Below, piece by piece: positions 32,705 through 41,888 of a DNA stretch of 43,244 bases. The DNA comes from an uncultured Bacilli bacterium (GTDB lineage: Bacteria; Bacillota_I; Bacilli_A; RF39; UBA660): the NCBI GenBank assembly GCA_948629335.1, contig CAPHZB010000005.1:1-43244 (forward strand), read 5' to 3'. A program made the translations under genes and the position numbers. The first letter of the stretch is position 1; each line of letters begins with the position of its first letter. The notes under the pieces were generated by a model, which saw only the letters and a program-made list of their open reading frames with translations, was not told where the DNA came from and did not search any database.

Positions 32705-33463
32705 AGCGCAGACAGTTTGTAAAAAGGGAGCTCTATAAATAGGAACCGTATGTTTATCTTTAATAGCTTCTAAAATTCGTTTTTCAATAGAACGTAAACT
32801 TTTCTTTTCCACATATTTTTCAAGAAATCTTTCTCTTCTATGTATTCTATCTATACATTCTGAAAAGTAAGAATCAGTGTCCATCCATTCATATTTGTTC
32901 TGAAACATCACTTGATTAAATCCTGTATGATAAAGTCCTGGCTCTATAACAGCTACTTCTATTTTAGAATGAAGAAGTTTTAGTTCTTTTCTAAGTGTGA
33001 GCGCTAACGAAGAGATACTTGCTTTGGTAGCTGAATAACTTCCTAAAAAAGGAAGTGGATAAATAGCTGCCAAAGAAGACATAAAAATTATTTTTCCTTT
33101 ATTTTTTTCTATCATTTTTGCAATAACAATTTGAACAACTTCAAAATTAGAAAAAACATTCACTTCAAAGTTTTGTCTTACAAGCCTCATATCCATTTCA
33201 GAAATACTTCCTCCATATCCAACTGCACCATTACAAACTAATATATCTATATCCAAATGAAGTAATTTTTCCCTATCCTGTTTATCAGTTACATCCATTT
33301 TCATACAATGAACATTTTTATCTTGTTTATATTTTTCTTTTACAACTTCTAATTGTGTATCTGTATGAACTGTTACATAGATTTCATATCTTTTATGTTT
33401 TAGTTTATCAATTACACCACGAATAATTCCACTTCTAGCTCCAGTAAACAAAATTGTTTTCAT
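32678..33463 (-). CDS. Short-chain dehydrogenase/reductase
   Basis: 261 aa classical SDR. Coenzyme motif TGARSGIIRG (7-16), where the canonical TGxxxGIG is altered to GIIRG, CNGAVGYGG (NNAG-like), catalytic Ser129/130 (FMSS), Tyr143 and Lys147 (SYSATKAS), and EPGLYHTGF after. NADP or NAD preference is not obvious. C-terminal extension ends in a helix-rich tail (APFLQTVCAKTYQIFFE). Substrate unknown. Ribosome site AAAAGGGTGATG. Lies after the fhs terminator, so independently transcribed or from readthrough. Confidence 0.87.
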   Translation of the reverse strand: MKTILFTGARSGIIRGVIDKLKHKRYEIYVTVHTDTQLEVVKEKYKQDKNVHCMKMDVTDKQDREKLLHLDIDILVCNGAVGYGGSISEMDMRLVRQNFEVNVFSNFEVVQIVIAKMIEKNKGKIIFMSSLAAIYPLPFLGSYSATKASISSLALTLRKELKLLHSKIEVAVIEPGLYHTGFNQVMFQNKYEWMDTDSYFSECIDRIHRRERFLEKYVEKKSLRSIEKRILEAIKDKHTVPIYRAPFLQTVCAKTYQIFFE

Positions 33464-33487
33464 AACATCACCCTTTTTAGTATAAAC

Positions 33488-33527
33488 AAAAAAAGAACAA
33501 TATTACCTGCATACACAGATTATGTCC
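33488..33527 (-). terminator. Probable terminator after fhs
   Basis: GGACA (33527-33523 leftward) pairs with TGTTC (33499-33495) with an inner CTG/CAG, followed by seven Ts (33494-33488). Stem is short; moderate. Confidence 0.5.
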
Positions 33528-33542
33528 TTTATAAATGTTAAT

Positions 33543-35081
33543 TCACTTTTGGTAATCTTCTATTTTCATGCTATACAATCTAGCATCTTTTGTTAGTCCT
33601 GGAAGTGTCAAGATACTGCCTAAATAAATAACAATAAACTCTGCTCCATTACATAACTTTACATCTCGAACAGTCACAGTATAATCTTTGGGATATCCTA
33701 ATTTTTTTTCATCGTCAGATATAGACATTGGTGTTTTTGCTATACATATTGGATAAGGAATTTGACTTAATTCTTCTATCTTTTTTTGTGCTTTTTCTGT
33801 ATATTCTATTTTAGAAGCACCCAAGTGATGTAAAACAGTTTCAATCTTTGTAGCTAAAGAATCTTCTAAGAAATATAAGTAATCCGTTTCATTTTTTTCG
33901 TTCAGACAGGCAATTACTTTTTTTCCAAATTCAATTGCACCCTTACTTCCATCTTTAAAACTTGTAGAAGTTGTAAATGGAATGTCTTGTTTACTTACAT
34001 ACGTTTCTATATAAGAAATATCTTCTTCTAAATCATCATCAAATTGATTTAAAACAACAAGAATATTAGAACATAAAGTTTTCATATTTTTTAAATGAAA
34101 ATCTAAATTACAAATTCCTTTTTTTAAATCTCCTTCCCCATTATATTTTAAAGCACGAACTGTCACATTCACAACCACTAAATCAAGAGGAAGCCCTTTT
34201 CTTGTTAATAAATCAACAAACTTAAAACCTCCCAAGTCAGAACCGAAGCCAGCTTCTGTAACTACATAATCCGATGCAGAAAGAGCAAGATCAAGGGATA
34301 CATACGAACTACAACCATGCGCTACATTGGCAAAGGGTCCACCATGAACAAGAACTAAATTTCCTTCATGCGTTAAAACAGCATTTGGTAGAAAAGCATC
34401 CTTTAATAAAATGCAAATAGCATCTGTACAATGTAAATCCTTTACATATATTCTTTCCCCTTTTTTATTTTTGGCTATATAAATGTTTCCAACCCGTCTA
34501 TATAAATCTTCTTCATTTTTACTAAGACATAAAATAGCCATCAATTCTGAGGCAGCCGTAATGACAAAATGTTCTTTTCGTTTTAAGTCTTTCTTTATAG
34601 AAATCTCTACCTCTCGTAAAGAACGGTCATTTAAATCAATACATCTTTCAAAGACAATAGAATCAATATCAATTTCTAAATCATTTCCATAATATAAATG
34701 ATTGTCAATGGCCGCACTAATTAAATTATTCGCACAAGTGATTGCATGTAAATCTCCTGTAAAATGCAAATTAATAGCATTTACAGGTTCAATGATACTT
34801 TCTCCTCCACCACATGCACCTCCCTTTCTTCCAAATACAGGTCCTAAAGAAGGTTCACGAAGTACAGCAATGCTTTTTTTACCTAATGCACATATTGCAT
34901 CTGTTAGTCCAATACTCATTGTTGTCTTTCCTTCTCCATAAGGAGTCGGATTAATTGAAGTCATTAAAATTAACTTTCCCTTTTCTTCTTTTTTCTTTAG
35001 GGAAAGTTTTGCTTTATCCTGTCCATAGAAAAATATATCTTCTTCCTTAAAACCATATTTTTTTAAAACATCTTTTAACAC
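33543..35081 (-). CDS. fhs: Formate-tetrahydrofolate ligase
   Basis: ATP + formate + THF give 10-formyl-THF, a C1 entry step. 512 aa from GTG at 35081, eight nt after AGAGG (the GTG 9 nt upstream overlaps that site). Shorter than the typical ~556. Motifs: SINPTPYGEGKTTMSIGL (ATP loop), REPSLGPVFGRKGGACGGG, INLHFTGDLHAIT, and TEAGFGSDLGGFKF. Last gene of the alr - ligase - asnB - asnB - small gene unit; a terminator follows. Why it shares this operon is unclear; C1 supply has no obvious link to wall amidation. Confidence 0.93.
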   Translation of the reverse strand: MLKDVLKKYGFKEEDIFFYGQDKAKLSLKKKEEKGKLILMTSINPTPYGEGKTTMSIGLTDAICALGKKSIAVLREPSLGPVFGRKGGACGGGESIIEPVNAINLHFTGDLHAITCANNLISAAIDNHLYYGNDLEIDIDSIVFERCIDLNDRSLREVEISIKKDLKRKEHFVITAASELMAILCLSKNEEDLYRRVGNIYIAKNKKGERIYVKDLHCTDAICILLKDAFLPNAVLTHEGNLVLVHGGPFANVAHGCSSYVSLDLALSASDYVVTEAGFGSDLGGFKFVDLLTRKGLPLDLVVVNVTVRALKYNGEGDLKKGICNLDFHLKNMKTLCSNILVVLNQFDDDLEEDISYIETYVSKQDIPFTTSTSFKDGSKGAIEFGKKVIACLNEKNETDYLYFLEDSLATKIETVLHHLGASKIEYTEKAQKKIEELSQIPYPICIAKTPMSISDDEKKLGYPKDYTVTVRDVKLCNGAEFIVIYLGSILTLPGLTKDARLYSMKIEDYQK

Positions 35082-35117
35082 TTGAATCACCTCTTTATAA
35101 ATATAAGAAAAGGATTA

Positions 35118-35626
35118 TCAACATCTAATCTTTTGTATTCCTTTTTCTACCATAGTAAAATCTTCCTTTTCTTCTTCATGTAAATATAAGTAACTTTTCA
35201 GAAATTCGATTGGCTTATAATCTTTCTTAGAAAATCTGCACGATTTTGCCCTTCAACATCGACAAATATGTTAAGTACCTCTATCTCATTTATATGCTTT
35301 TGTAACTCTTTCAACTGAAATTTACTACAAAAACTTGGCAGGAAAATGATATACAACCTCTTTTCAAGCTCTTCAATTTCAATAGCAGTATTGGCAATTA
35401 AAATATTTCCATCTTTCGTAAGTTGTTCTAATCCAATGGCCCAATCACTAGAAATGCCTTCAAAAAGTATAGGCTCAATATCTTTTAACCATTCAAAATA
35501 TGTGCTATGTGATACACAATTTGGTAATCTTTTTACACCCAATGTAAAACCTTCAGATTTCCAACAAGGATATTCTTTAGTAATCATATAAAATACGTAA
35601 TCCTTTATTTCTTCTTCCAACTTCAT
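35118..35626 (-). pseudogene. Uncharacterised gene with a probable frameshift near its end
   Basis: The ATG frame (35626) gives 142 aa ending at 35198: KLEEEIKDYVFYMITKEYPCW, LEQLTKDGNILIANTAIE, VDVEGQNRADFLRKII. In the +1 frame the sequence continues as SKKDYKPIEFLKSYLYLHEEE and ends GIQKIRC with TGA at 35118. One missing T in a TTTT run would join them as NRADFSKKDYKPIEFL. The N-terminal domain is a mixed alpha/beta fold, unrecognised. Ribosome site TTAGGCG is weak. Placed between asnB and fhs, 6 bp after asnB. Confidence 0.55.
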
Positions 35627-35632
35627 GCACGC

Positions 35633-37444
35633 CTAACTAAAAAATACCTGGTACCACACAATAAATGTATAAATTGCCCATATCTTCTTATAATTATCTT
35701 TCTTCCCCTTTTTATGTTCTTCTAATAAGGTAACAATTTTTTTATTGTCAAATAATTCTAAACTAATCTCAGAATTAAATGCAATTTTAATTTTATGATA
35801 TAGGTCTTCCTCCTTTATCCATTCCCTAAGAGGAACAGGAAAACCTAATTTCTTCTTTTTATAAGCTTCATTTGGAATGACATCTTTTGCAGCCAAACGT
35901 AGAGCTTTTTTTGTTGTATTTTTATCTATTTTTGCATAAGTAGGTAGTTTTCTAGCTACCTCATATACCTCTTTATCTAAAAATGGGGTACGTGCCTCTA
36001 AGCCAAACATCATAGTATTCCGATCAACTGCGTGTAAAAAATCCCTGACAAGCCAGAAATAAAAATCGATAGCCTGTCTTTGTACAAGTGTAGAGTTTCC
36101 TTCGTACTCTTTATAAATAGAAGCGGTTATTTCTTTTGTAGATATCTGATTTTTATCTTTTACAATAGACATTGCTTCTTTATCCTTAAATACACGCCCA
36201 AGTCCAATATGATAATCTTTTAATTTTAAACCTCTTCTATAAATGAAGTTTAGTCCTCTTGCCTCTGGAAAATGAGAAACCATTTTTGAAAGAAGATGTC
36301 TAATTGGATAAGGTATTTTCATATACCAACTTTGGTCGACTTCTTCTTTATAGGAATTATACCCTGCAAATAACTCATCAGCTCCTTCTCCTGATAAAAC
36401 TACTTTTACATCTTGTGATGCAAGCCCAGCAACAAAATAAAGGGCAATTGCTGATGGATCGGCCAAAGGTTCATCCATATGATACATAATATTTGGAAAA
36501 GCTTCCATATATTCTTCTTTCGTTATCTTTTTTGAATAATTCTGTATTCCTAGTTTATCTGCTAAATCTTTCGCGTAACTTATTTCATCATATACTGGAT
36601 TATCATATCCAACTGTATAAGTTTTATCTGGTCTAGCAAGGGATACAAGATAAGAAGAATCAATGCCACTTGATAAAAACGAACCTACTTCTACATCGGC
36701 AATTTCATGATACTTAACAGAATTTTCCAAAGCTTTCTTTATCTTTTCTACAATTGTTTCCATATCCTCTTTTGTTTCTTCAAATTGTAAAGAAAAGAAT
36801 TTTTCTATTTGTTTTTCTCCATCCTTATATATGAGTTGCATCCCAGGTTCTAATCGATACACCCCTTTAAAGAATGTTTCCTCGGTTGGTGTTGCATTAA
36901 AACATAAATAAGCAGATAAAATTTCTTTATTAAGTTTCTTTGTAAATGCGGGATGATCTAAGAATGCTTTAATTTCAGAGGCAAATAGAAAAGTATCCTC
37001 ACCTTGATAATAATAAAGTGGCTTGATTCCCCATTCATCACGAGCTAAATAAAGTTCTTTCTCATTCTTATCCCATATAGCGAAAGCATACATACCTCTT
37101 AAATGTTTTGTAAGTGTATGCCCCCATTTTTCATAACCATGAACAAGTACTTCGGTATCTGTTGATGTTGTAAAAACATGTCCATCTTTTATAAGTTCTT
37201 CTCTTAACTCCTGATAATTATAAATTTCACCATTAAATACAATGACTACTGATTTATCCTCATTATAGATAGGCTGACCTCCTGTACTTAAATCAATAAT
37301 AGCAAGTCTCCTATGTCCAAGAGCTACTTGATTATCTACATAAAATCCTTCGCTATCAGGACCTCTATACGCAATTCGGTCTGTCATTTTTTTTAAGATT
37401 TCCTGATTCGGTTTTTTTCCTACATAACCTGCAATTCCACACAT
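35633..37444 (-). CDS. asnB: Asparagine synthase (glutamine-hydrolysing), paralogue 1
   Basis: 603 aa. N-terminal glutaminase with Cys2 directly after the initiator Met (MCGIAGYVG) and RGPDSEG, then synthetase with PPi loop. The loop reads SSGIDSS (258-264) where SGGxDSS is typical. Other motifs: LSGEGADELFAGYN, MDEPLADPSA. The family makes Asn, or amidates wall residues such as meso-Dap or D-Asp. It is second of two adjacent asnB-type genes in an operon with an ATP-grasp ligase and a racemase, so cell-wall amidation is a plausible role (inference). Ribosome site AAGTGATACA. Confidence 0.92.
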   Translation of the reverse strand: MCGIAGYVGKKPNQEILKKMTDRIAYRGPDSEGFYVDNQVALGHRRLAIIDLSTGGQPIYNEDKSVVIVFNGEIYNYQELREELIKDGHVFTTSTDTEVLVHGYEKWGHTLTKHLRGMYAFAIWDKNEKELYLARDEWGIKPLYYYQGEDTFLFASEIKAFLDHPAFTKKLNKEILSAYLCFNATPTEETFFKGVYRLEPGMQLIYKDGEKQIEKFFSLQFEETKEDMETIVEKIKKALENSVKYHEIADVEVGSFLSSGIDSSYLVSLARPDKTYTVGYDNPVYDEISYAKDLADKLGIQNYSKKITKEEYMEAFPNIMYHMDEPLADPSAIALYFVAGLASQDVKVVLSGEGADELFAGYNSYKEEVDQSWYMKIPYPIRHLLSKMVSHFPEARGLNFIYRRGLKLKDYHIGLGRVFKDKEAMSIVKDKNQISTKEITASIYKEYEGNSTLVQRQAIDFYFWLVRDFLHAVDRNTMMFGLEARTPFLDKEVYEVARKLPTYAKIDKNTTKKALRLAAKDVIPNEAYKKKKLGFPVPLREWIKEEDLYHKIKIAFNSEISLELFDNKKIVTLLEEHKKGKKDNYKKIWAIYTFIVWYQVFFS

Positions 37445-37448
37445 TGTA

Positions 37449-39302
37449 TCACTTCATCTCTATAAAAAATTTTTTATACCAAATTAAGAAGATGTAAATA
37501 TTATATATTTTTCTTCCATAATTCTGTATTCCTTTGTAATGTTCCTCTAATAAATTACAAATTTTCTCTTGGTCAAAAAATGCGTTCACATATTCCTCTT
37601 CAAAACATTTTTTGACCATTTTGTAATATTTTTCTTCCCTAATCCATTTTGAAAAAGGAACAGGAAAACCTAATTTTCTTCTTTTAGACCACTCTTCTGG
37701 CATCTTCTCACTTGCAATTTCTCTAAAAATATACTTCGTCTGTTTGTCATGAATTAAATACCTTGTTGGTATTTTAGAAGCATGTTCAAATAACACTTTG
37801 TCTAGAAGAGGAACACGAAGTTCTAAAGAATTTGCCATTGTCATTTTATCGGCTTTTAATAAAATATCTTGTGGTAACCAGAAATGATAATCAATATACA
37901 TTTTTTTTGTAATATCATCTTTATCCTTTACTTTATCATAATATGGTTTTAAAACATCACTAATTTTCATATTGTCTTTTAGTTCATCACATAAAATATC
38001 GTTTGCTTCTTCCTCATTCATAACAAATGCATGTCCAATATATCTTTCTTCTATAGGTTTTGAACATTTTAAAATTGTATTTTTTCCTGAAAAATGAGGA
38101 AATGGTTGCGCAATACGGGCAAATCCTCTTCGCAAGAAAAGTGGCAGTTTTAAATATACCTTAATCACATTTGGTTCATAATACTCATTATATCCCGCAA
38201 ACATTTCATCACTACCCTCACCTGATAAAACAACTTTCACCTGTTTTCTAGCCAATTTTGATAAAAAATAAAGGGGAACGGTTGATAAATTCGCGTGGGG
38301 TTCATCTGTATAATATTGTACTGTTGGTAAGGCGTTAAAGAAATCGTCACTAGAAATTAACTCACTTGTATTTTTAATGTGTAAAAGTTCTGATAATTCT
38401 TTCGCATACACTGTTTCATCAAATGTAAATTTTCCTTCATTTTTAACAGCAAATCCTACTGAAAATGTCTTATCAGGATGTGCGACTGCTGCAACATACG
38501 AAGAATCTACTCCTCCACTTAAGTAAGAGCCTACCTCTACATCAGATGTCATTTGATGGTATTTGATGGATTCTTCTAATACATTTTTCATCTCTTCTTT
38601 ATATTCTACATAAGGTTTATCTGTTTTATCAAATGAAACATGAAAATATTGTTTTGTCTTAAATTGTCCTTCTTTATAAGTAAAATAATGTCCCGGTTTT
38701 AATTTGTATACATTCTTAAAGAATGTTTCCTCAAAAACAGAGTATTGGAAAATCAAATACATTTTTAATGCTTTTTTATTGACTTCTTTTATAAAAGATG
38801 GATGCTTTAAAAAAGCTTTGATTTCAGATGCAAATAAAAGTTCATCCTCTGTTAAATAATAGTAAAAGGGCTTGATTCCAAAGTGATCTCTTGCGCCTAC
38901 CACTTCTTTTGTTTTTGTATCATAAATAACAAATGCAAACATCCCTCTTAAATGAGAAAATATTTTATTTCCATATTCTTCATATCCATGCAGTACTACT
39001 TCCGTATCTGTTTTCGTTGTAAAAATATGTCCTTTTTTTATTAAATCTTCACGTAAACTTTCATAATTATAGATTTCACCATTAAAAAGAATCACTTTTG
39101 TTTTATCTTCGTTATAAATAGGTTGACTTCCTCCATTCAAGTCAATAATGGAAAGACGCCTAAATCCTAGACCAATGATGTCATCTGTATAGTAACCCTC
39201 ACTGTCAGGACCTCTATGAATAATCATATCCGCCATATCTTTTATTATTTTTTCTTTTTGTTTTTTCTCATTTCGATCAACAAAACCTACAAATCCACAC
39301 AT
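37449..39302 (-). CDS. asnB: Asparagine synthase (glutamine-hydrolysing), paralogue 2
   Basis: 617 aa from ATG at 39302, chosen because glutaminases of this family need Cys as residue 2 (MCGFVGFVDR) and AGGAGG lies 7 nt upstream; the earlier in-frame codon at 39326 would mask the Cys. Glutaminase domain RGPDSEGYYTDD, synthetase PPi loop SGGVDSS (262-268), LSGEGSDEMFAGYN. It differs in many positions from paralogue 1, so they are not recent copies. Only 4 bp separates the two genes. One may make free Asn and the other amidate a wall precursor; sequence alone does not show which. Confidence 0.92.
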   Translation of the reverse strand: MCGFVGFVDRNEKKQKEKIIKDMADMIIHRGPDSEGYYTDDIIGLGFRRLSIIDLNGGSQPIYNEDKTKVILFNGEIYNYESLREDLIKKGHIFTTKTDTEVVLHGYEEYGNKIFSHLRGMFAFVIYDTKTKEVVGARDHFGIKPFYYYLTEDELLFASEIKAFLKHPSFIKEVNKKALKMYLIFQYSVFEETFFKNVYKLKPGHYFTYKEGQFKTKQYFHVSFDKTDKPYVEYKEEMKNVLEESIKYHQMTSDVEVGSYLSGGVDSSYVAAVAHPDKTFSVGFAVKNEGKFTFDETVYAKELSELLHIKNTSELISSDDFFNALPTVQYYTDEPHANLSTVPLYFLSKLARKQVKVVLSGEGSDEMFAGYNEYYEPNVIKVYLKLPLFLRRGFARIAQPFPHFSGKNTILKCSKPIEERYIGHAFVMNEEEANDILCDELKDNMKISDVLKPYYDKVKDKDDITKKMYIDYHFWLPQDILLKADKMTMANSLELRVPLLDKVLFEHASKIPTRYLIHDKQTKYIFREIASEKMPEEWSKRRKLGFPVPFSKWIREEKYYKMVKKCFEEEYVNAFFDQEKICNLLEEHYKGIQNYGRKIYNIYIFLIWYKKFFIEMK

Positions 39303-39313
39303 AGGAATACCTC

Positions 39314-40525
39314 CTAATCTTTCCAATATCCATTTTTGTATTCTTCAATATATCGTTTTCTTAATTTCAAAAGTAAGATTTTTCTTAAAAAAGACTTATC
39401 TTCCCTACACTTCATTGGATTTACACGATATTTCCACATTTTTAATGTCTGTCTTTTAAACTGTTCATTTTTAATATGCATCTTTGCAATCTTTTTAGGT
39501 ACAAAGGATAAAAGTACTTCTTCATTAATAAAGTGATAAGGAATTTCTTTTTCTAAAATTAAGTCATTTACCATAGTTTCAACTAAATTATAACCTGCCT
39601 GGCTAATATAATAACTACATCTTCCTTGACGGGCATTAATTTCTAATACTTTAAATTTATGATCTCTCTCATCATATTTCATATCGAATTCGGCAAATCC
39701 CATGTATCCGATTTTCTCCATAAATGTTTTTATTTTTTCTACCATTTCTAAAACATTTCCATCATATGTATTATACCCGTTGATTAAAACAGCAGCATTT
39801 CCTACCATTTTAGAAGCATGTTCTTGCAAACCAATTTGAGCGAAAGAGATAAGCGAAACTTTTTTATTTCTATCAGAATACACAACTGCATCAAAGAGAT
39901 GGGAATCATCTCCCGGAATAAATTCTTGAATAATGAGTGTGTCTTTATATCCTGATTCTTTAATGAAATCTATAGTATGTTTTAATTCCTCCTCTGATTC
40001 AATTTTATAAATTTTCTTCTTTCCTTCAAAATCGATATGATTATACTCTACAACATTCGATGGTTTTACAATAAGAGGATATGTAAAATCAACTTTTATT
40101 TTCTCATTTTTCTTGCAATCATAATAAAATGTTTTTGGAAAATCCAAACAAGAATTCTCATAAGTTTTATAGAAAATTTCTTTGGTAGTTAAGCTTTTTA
40201 TAATTTCGATATTTGGATAGTTAAAATAAAAATCTTTTTTTAATTGCTCCCTATTTTTAGATATAAATTCAGCATAGGTTTCATTTGAGGCAATTAAAAG
40301 TACTTTTCCTTTATGGACCTCTTTATATTTTTTAAGAGCATTCAAAAATCCCTCTTCACTCCAAATCTCTTTGTCATATTCAATGGTTAAAATATTTGAA
40401 TACTTTGTAAATGCACGATAATATGCGCCGATTAAGTGTGCTTTTTTATGATATTTCTCATAACAACATCTTGCCATATAATACGCATTCGCATCGCTTC
40501 CCATAATTAATACTTCAAACTCCAT
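39314..40525 (-). CDS. ATP-grasp ligase, D-aspartate-ligase-like
   Basis: 403 aa. ATP-grasp core visible from about residue 130: PLIVKPSN (Lys for ATP), EELKHTIDFIKESG, LIIQEFIPGDDSH (acidic/hinge), MGFAEFDMKYDERDHKFKVLEINARQGRCSYY with the metal-binding E-x-N-x-R. N-terminal VLIMGSDANAYYMARCCYE is a preATP-grasp domain. The overall layout resembles Enterococcus faecium D-aspartate ligase (Asl-fm), which attaches D-Asp to the Lys of the peptidoglycan precursor. Other ATP-grasp ligases (carbamoyl-phosphate-like, biotin-carboxylase-like) are less likely. Strong ribosome site AAAGGAGGTG. It is between the racemase and two asnB genes. Confidence 0.75.
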   Translation of the reverse strand: MEFEVLIMGSDANAYYMARCCYEKYHKKAHLIGAYYRAFTKYSNILTIEYDKEIWSEEGFLNALKKYKEVHKGKVLLIASNETYAEFISKNREQLKKDFYFNYPNIEIIKSLTTKEIFYKTYENSCLDFPKTFYYDCKKNEKIKVDFTYPLIVKPSNVVEYNHIDFEGKKKIYKIESEEELKHTIDFIKESGYKDTLIIQEFIPGDDSHLFDAVVYSDRNKKVSLISFAQIGLQEHASKMVGNAAVLINGYNTYDGNVLEMVEKIKTFMEKIGYMGFAEFDMKYDERDHKFKVLEINARQGRCSYYISQAGYNLVETMVNDLILEKEIPYHFINEEVLLSFVPKKIAKMHIKNEQFKRQTLKMWKYRVNPMKCREDKSFLRKILLLKLRKRYIEEYKNGYWKD

Positions 40526-40538
40526 AGAAACACCTCCT

Positions 40539-41711
40539 TTAATATTTAATTTCTATTTTTTCTTTATATATTCTGGGAACACGTGAAGTAACACTTAAAA
40601 AGAGATGGTAGACATTTTCACCTATATTTCTTGATGCTTCTTTTATACTAATAGTGTTTCCAAAAATTTCCACTTTATCATGTAATTTTACGTTTGCATC
40701 CACTAAAACCATTGTCATATCCATGCATACATCAATAATTGTGTATTTGGTTCCAAAGATTGAAACATAGTTCAATTTTTTATTCATTCCATCAGCATAT
40801 CCAATAGGAATTGTTGCAATAAAACTATCTTCCTTTGCTATAAATTTTGCCCCATAACCAACAAATTCCCCTGCCTTTATTTTTTTTAAACTCATTACTT
40901 CTGTATAGAGAGAAAAAGCAGTTTTTACTTTTAAATCATTTTGCCTCACTGTTCTACTTACATGATATTTTTTTAAGAAATGGTTTCTTTTTTTTTCACT
41001 TAACCATCCTCTAATTCCCCCACGAATAGGCATGGAACCATTCAATCCATATAAGATGATTCCTAAACGTACGCCAGTTACAAAATCTAATTTGGGATGA
41101 TTTACAAGAGTTAAAGAACGTCCCAAATGAACGATAGGTATTTTTTTTAAATCAATTTCCTTAGTCAGTTTTAAAAAGGTATTTACTTGTTTATCATAAT
41201 AGAAATCGTTAATTCCTGTTGTTGCCATATGGGTATAAATGCCTTCAATCATAAAAGAATTGTTTTTTTCTAAAAGATGAATTACTTTATGAAGTTCCTC
41301 TTTTGTTTTCATTCCTAAACGATTCATTCCTGTATCTAACTTTAGATGTACTTTTAATTTTCCTTTAAATTCAAGTTCATTATAGTGTTCTGCTAAAGAA
41401 AGACTATCAATAGTAACGGTTACATTATACCTTAAAATATCTTCTATATATTGTGAATCAATTGGCTCTAAACATAAAATAGGAGTATCTGTATTATACT
41501 TTCGAACTTCAATGGCTTCTTCTAAAGAAGAAGTAGCAAAATAATTAATTCCAGCTTCTTGCATTGCTTTTGTAACATACGCCCCATGTCCATAAGCATT
41601 TCCTTTTACAACTCCAATATAATAGGTATAATCTGGATATTTTTCTTTTATTTCTTTAACATTATTTTTTATTGCATCTTCATTCACCTCTACATATGTG
41701 TTTCTATACAT
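40539..41711 (-). CDS. alr: Alanine racemase-family PLP racemase
   Basis: 390 aa, fold-type III. PLP lysine Lys36 (VVKGNAYGHG), LDTGMNRLGM (Arg motif), GIYTHMATTG, HLGRSLTL, and the catalytic Tyr286 in VGYGAKF. It supplies a D-amino acid, normally D-Ala for peptidoglycan. There is an extra ~35-residue insert at about 225-262 (GSMPIRGGIRGWLSEKKRN...) compared with usual Alr, which often have VRPGIMLYG followed directly by the TEV-like strand; it could change specificity. It heads the operon with the ligase and asnB genes. Possibly a D-Asp or D-Ala supplier; specificity unresolved. Ribosome site AAGTAGGTGG; a TATAAT at 41779-41784 may be its -10, though no good -35 is seen. Confidence 0.88.
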   Translation of the reverse strand: MYRNTYVEVNEDAIKNNVKEIKEKYPDYTYYIGVVKGNAYGHGAYVTKAMQEAGINYFATSSLEEAIEVRKYNTDTPILCLEPIDSQYIEDILRYNVTVTIDSLSLAEHYNELEFKGKLKVHLKLDTGMNRLGMKTKEELHKVIHLLEKNNSFMIEGIYTHMATTGINDFYYDKQVNTFLKLTKEIDLKKIPIVHLGRSLTLVNHPKLDFVTGVRLGIILYGLNGSMPIRGGIRGWLSEKKRNHFLKKYHVSRTVRQNDLKVKTAFSLYTEVMSLKKIKAGEFVGYGAKFIAKEDSFIATIPIGYADGMNKKLNYVSIFGTKYTIIDVCMDMTMVLVDANVKLHDKVEIFGNTISIKEASRNIGENVYHLFLSVTSRVPRIYKEKIEIKY

Positions 41712-41808
41712 ATTCCACCTACTTTCTTTGAACCAATTCTCTATTTTTAGTTTATATATATAACATAAGCATATACTTATTATACTATATTTAAATTAAA
41801 ATTACTAC

Positions 41809-41826
41809 AAATACATTTTTGTATTT
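41809..41826. repeat. Small inverted repeat upstream of alr
   Basis: AAATACA - TTTT - TGTATTT. There is no U-tract on either side, so it is not a terminator. It lies about 25 bp upstream of the candidate alr -10 and might be an operator. Confidence 0.3.
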
Positions 41827-41866
41827 ATCAAACAACATGCAGCAGTAATTTTTTTATTTACAAAAC

Positions 41867-41888
41867 AAAAAGGATAGAATCATCTATC
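41867..41888 (-). terminator. Terminator overlapping the Rpn gene stop
   Basis: GATAGA-TGAT-TCTATC (41888-41873 leftward), then a C and TTTTT. It ends the nuclease gene, whose stop is at 41880. Confidence 0.55.
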
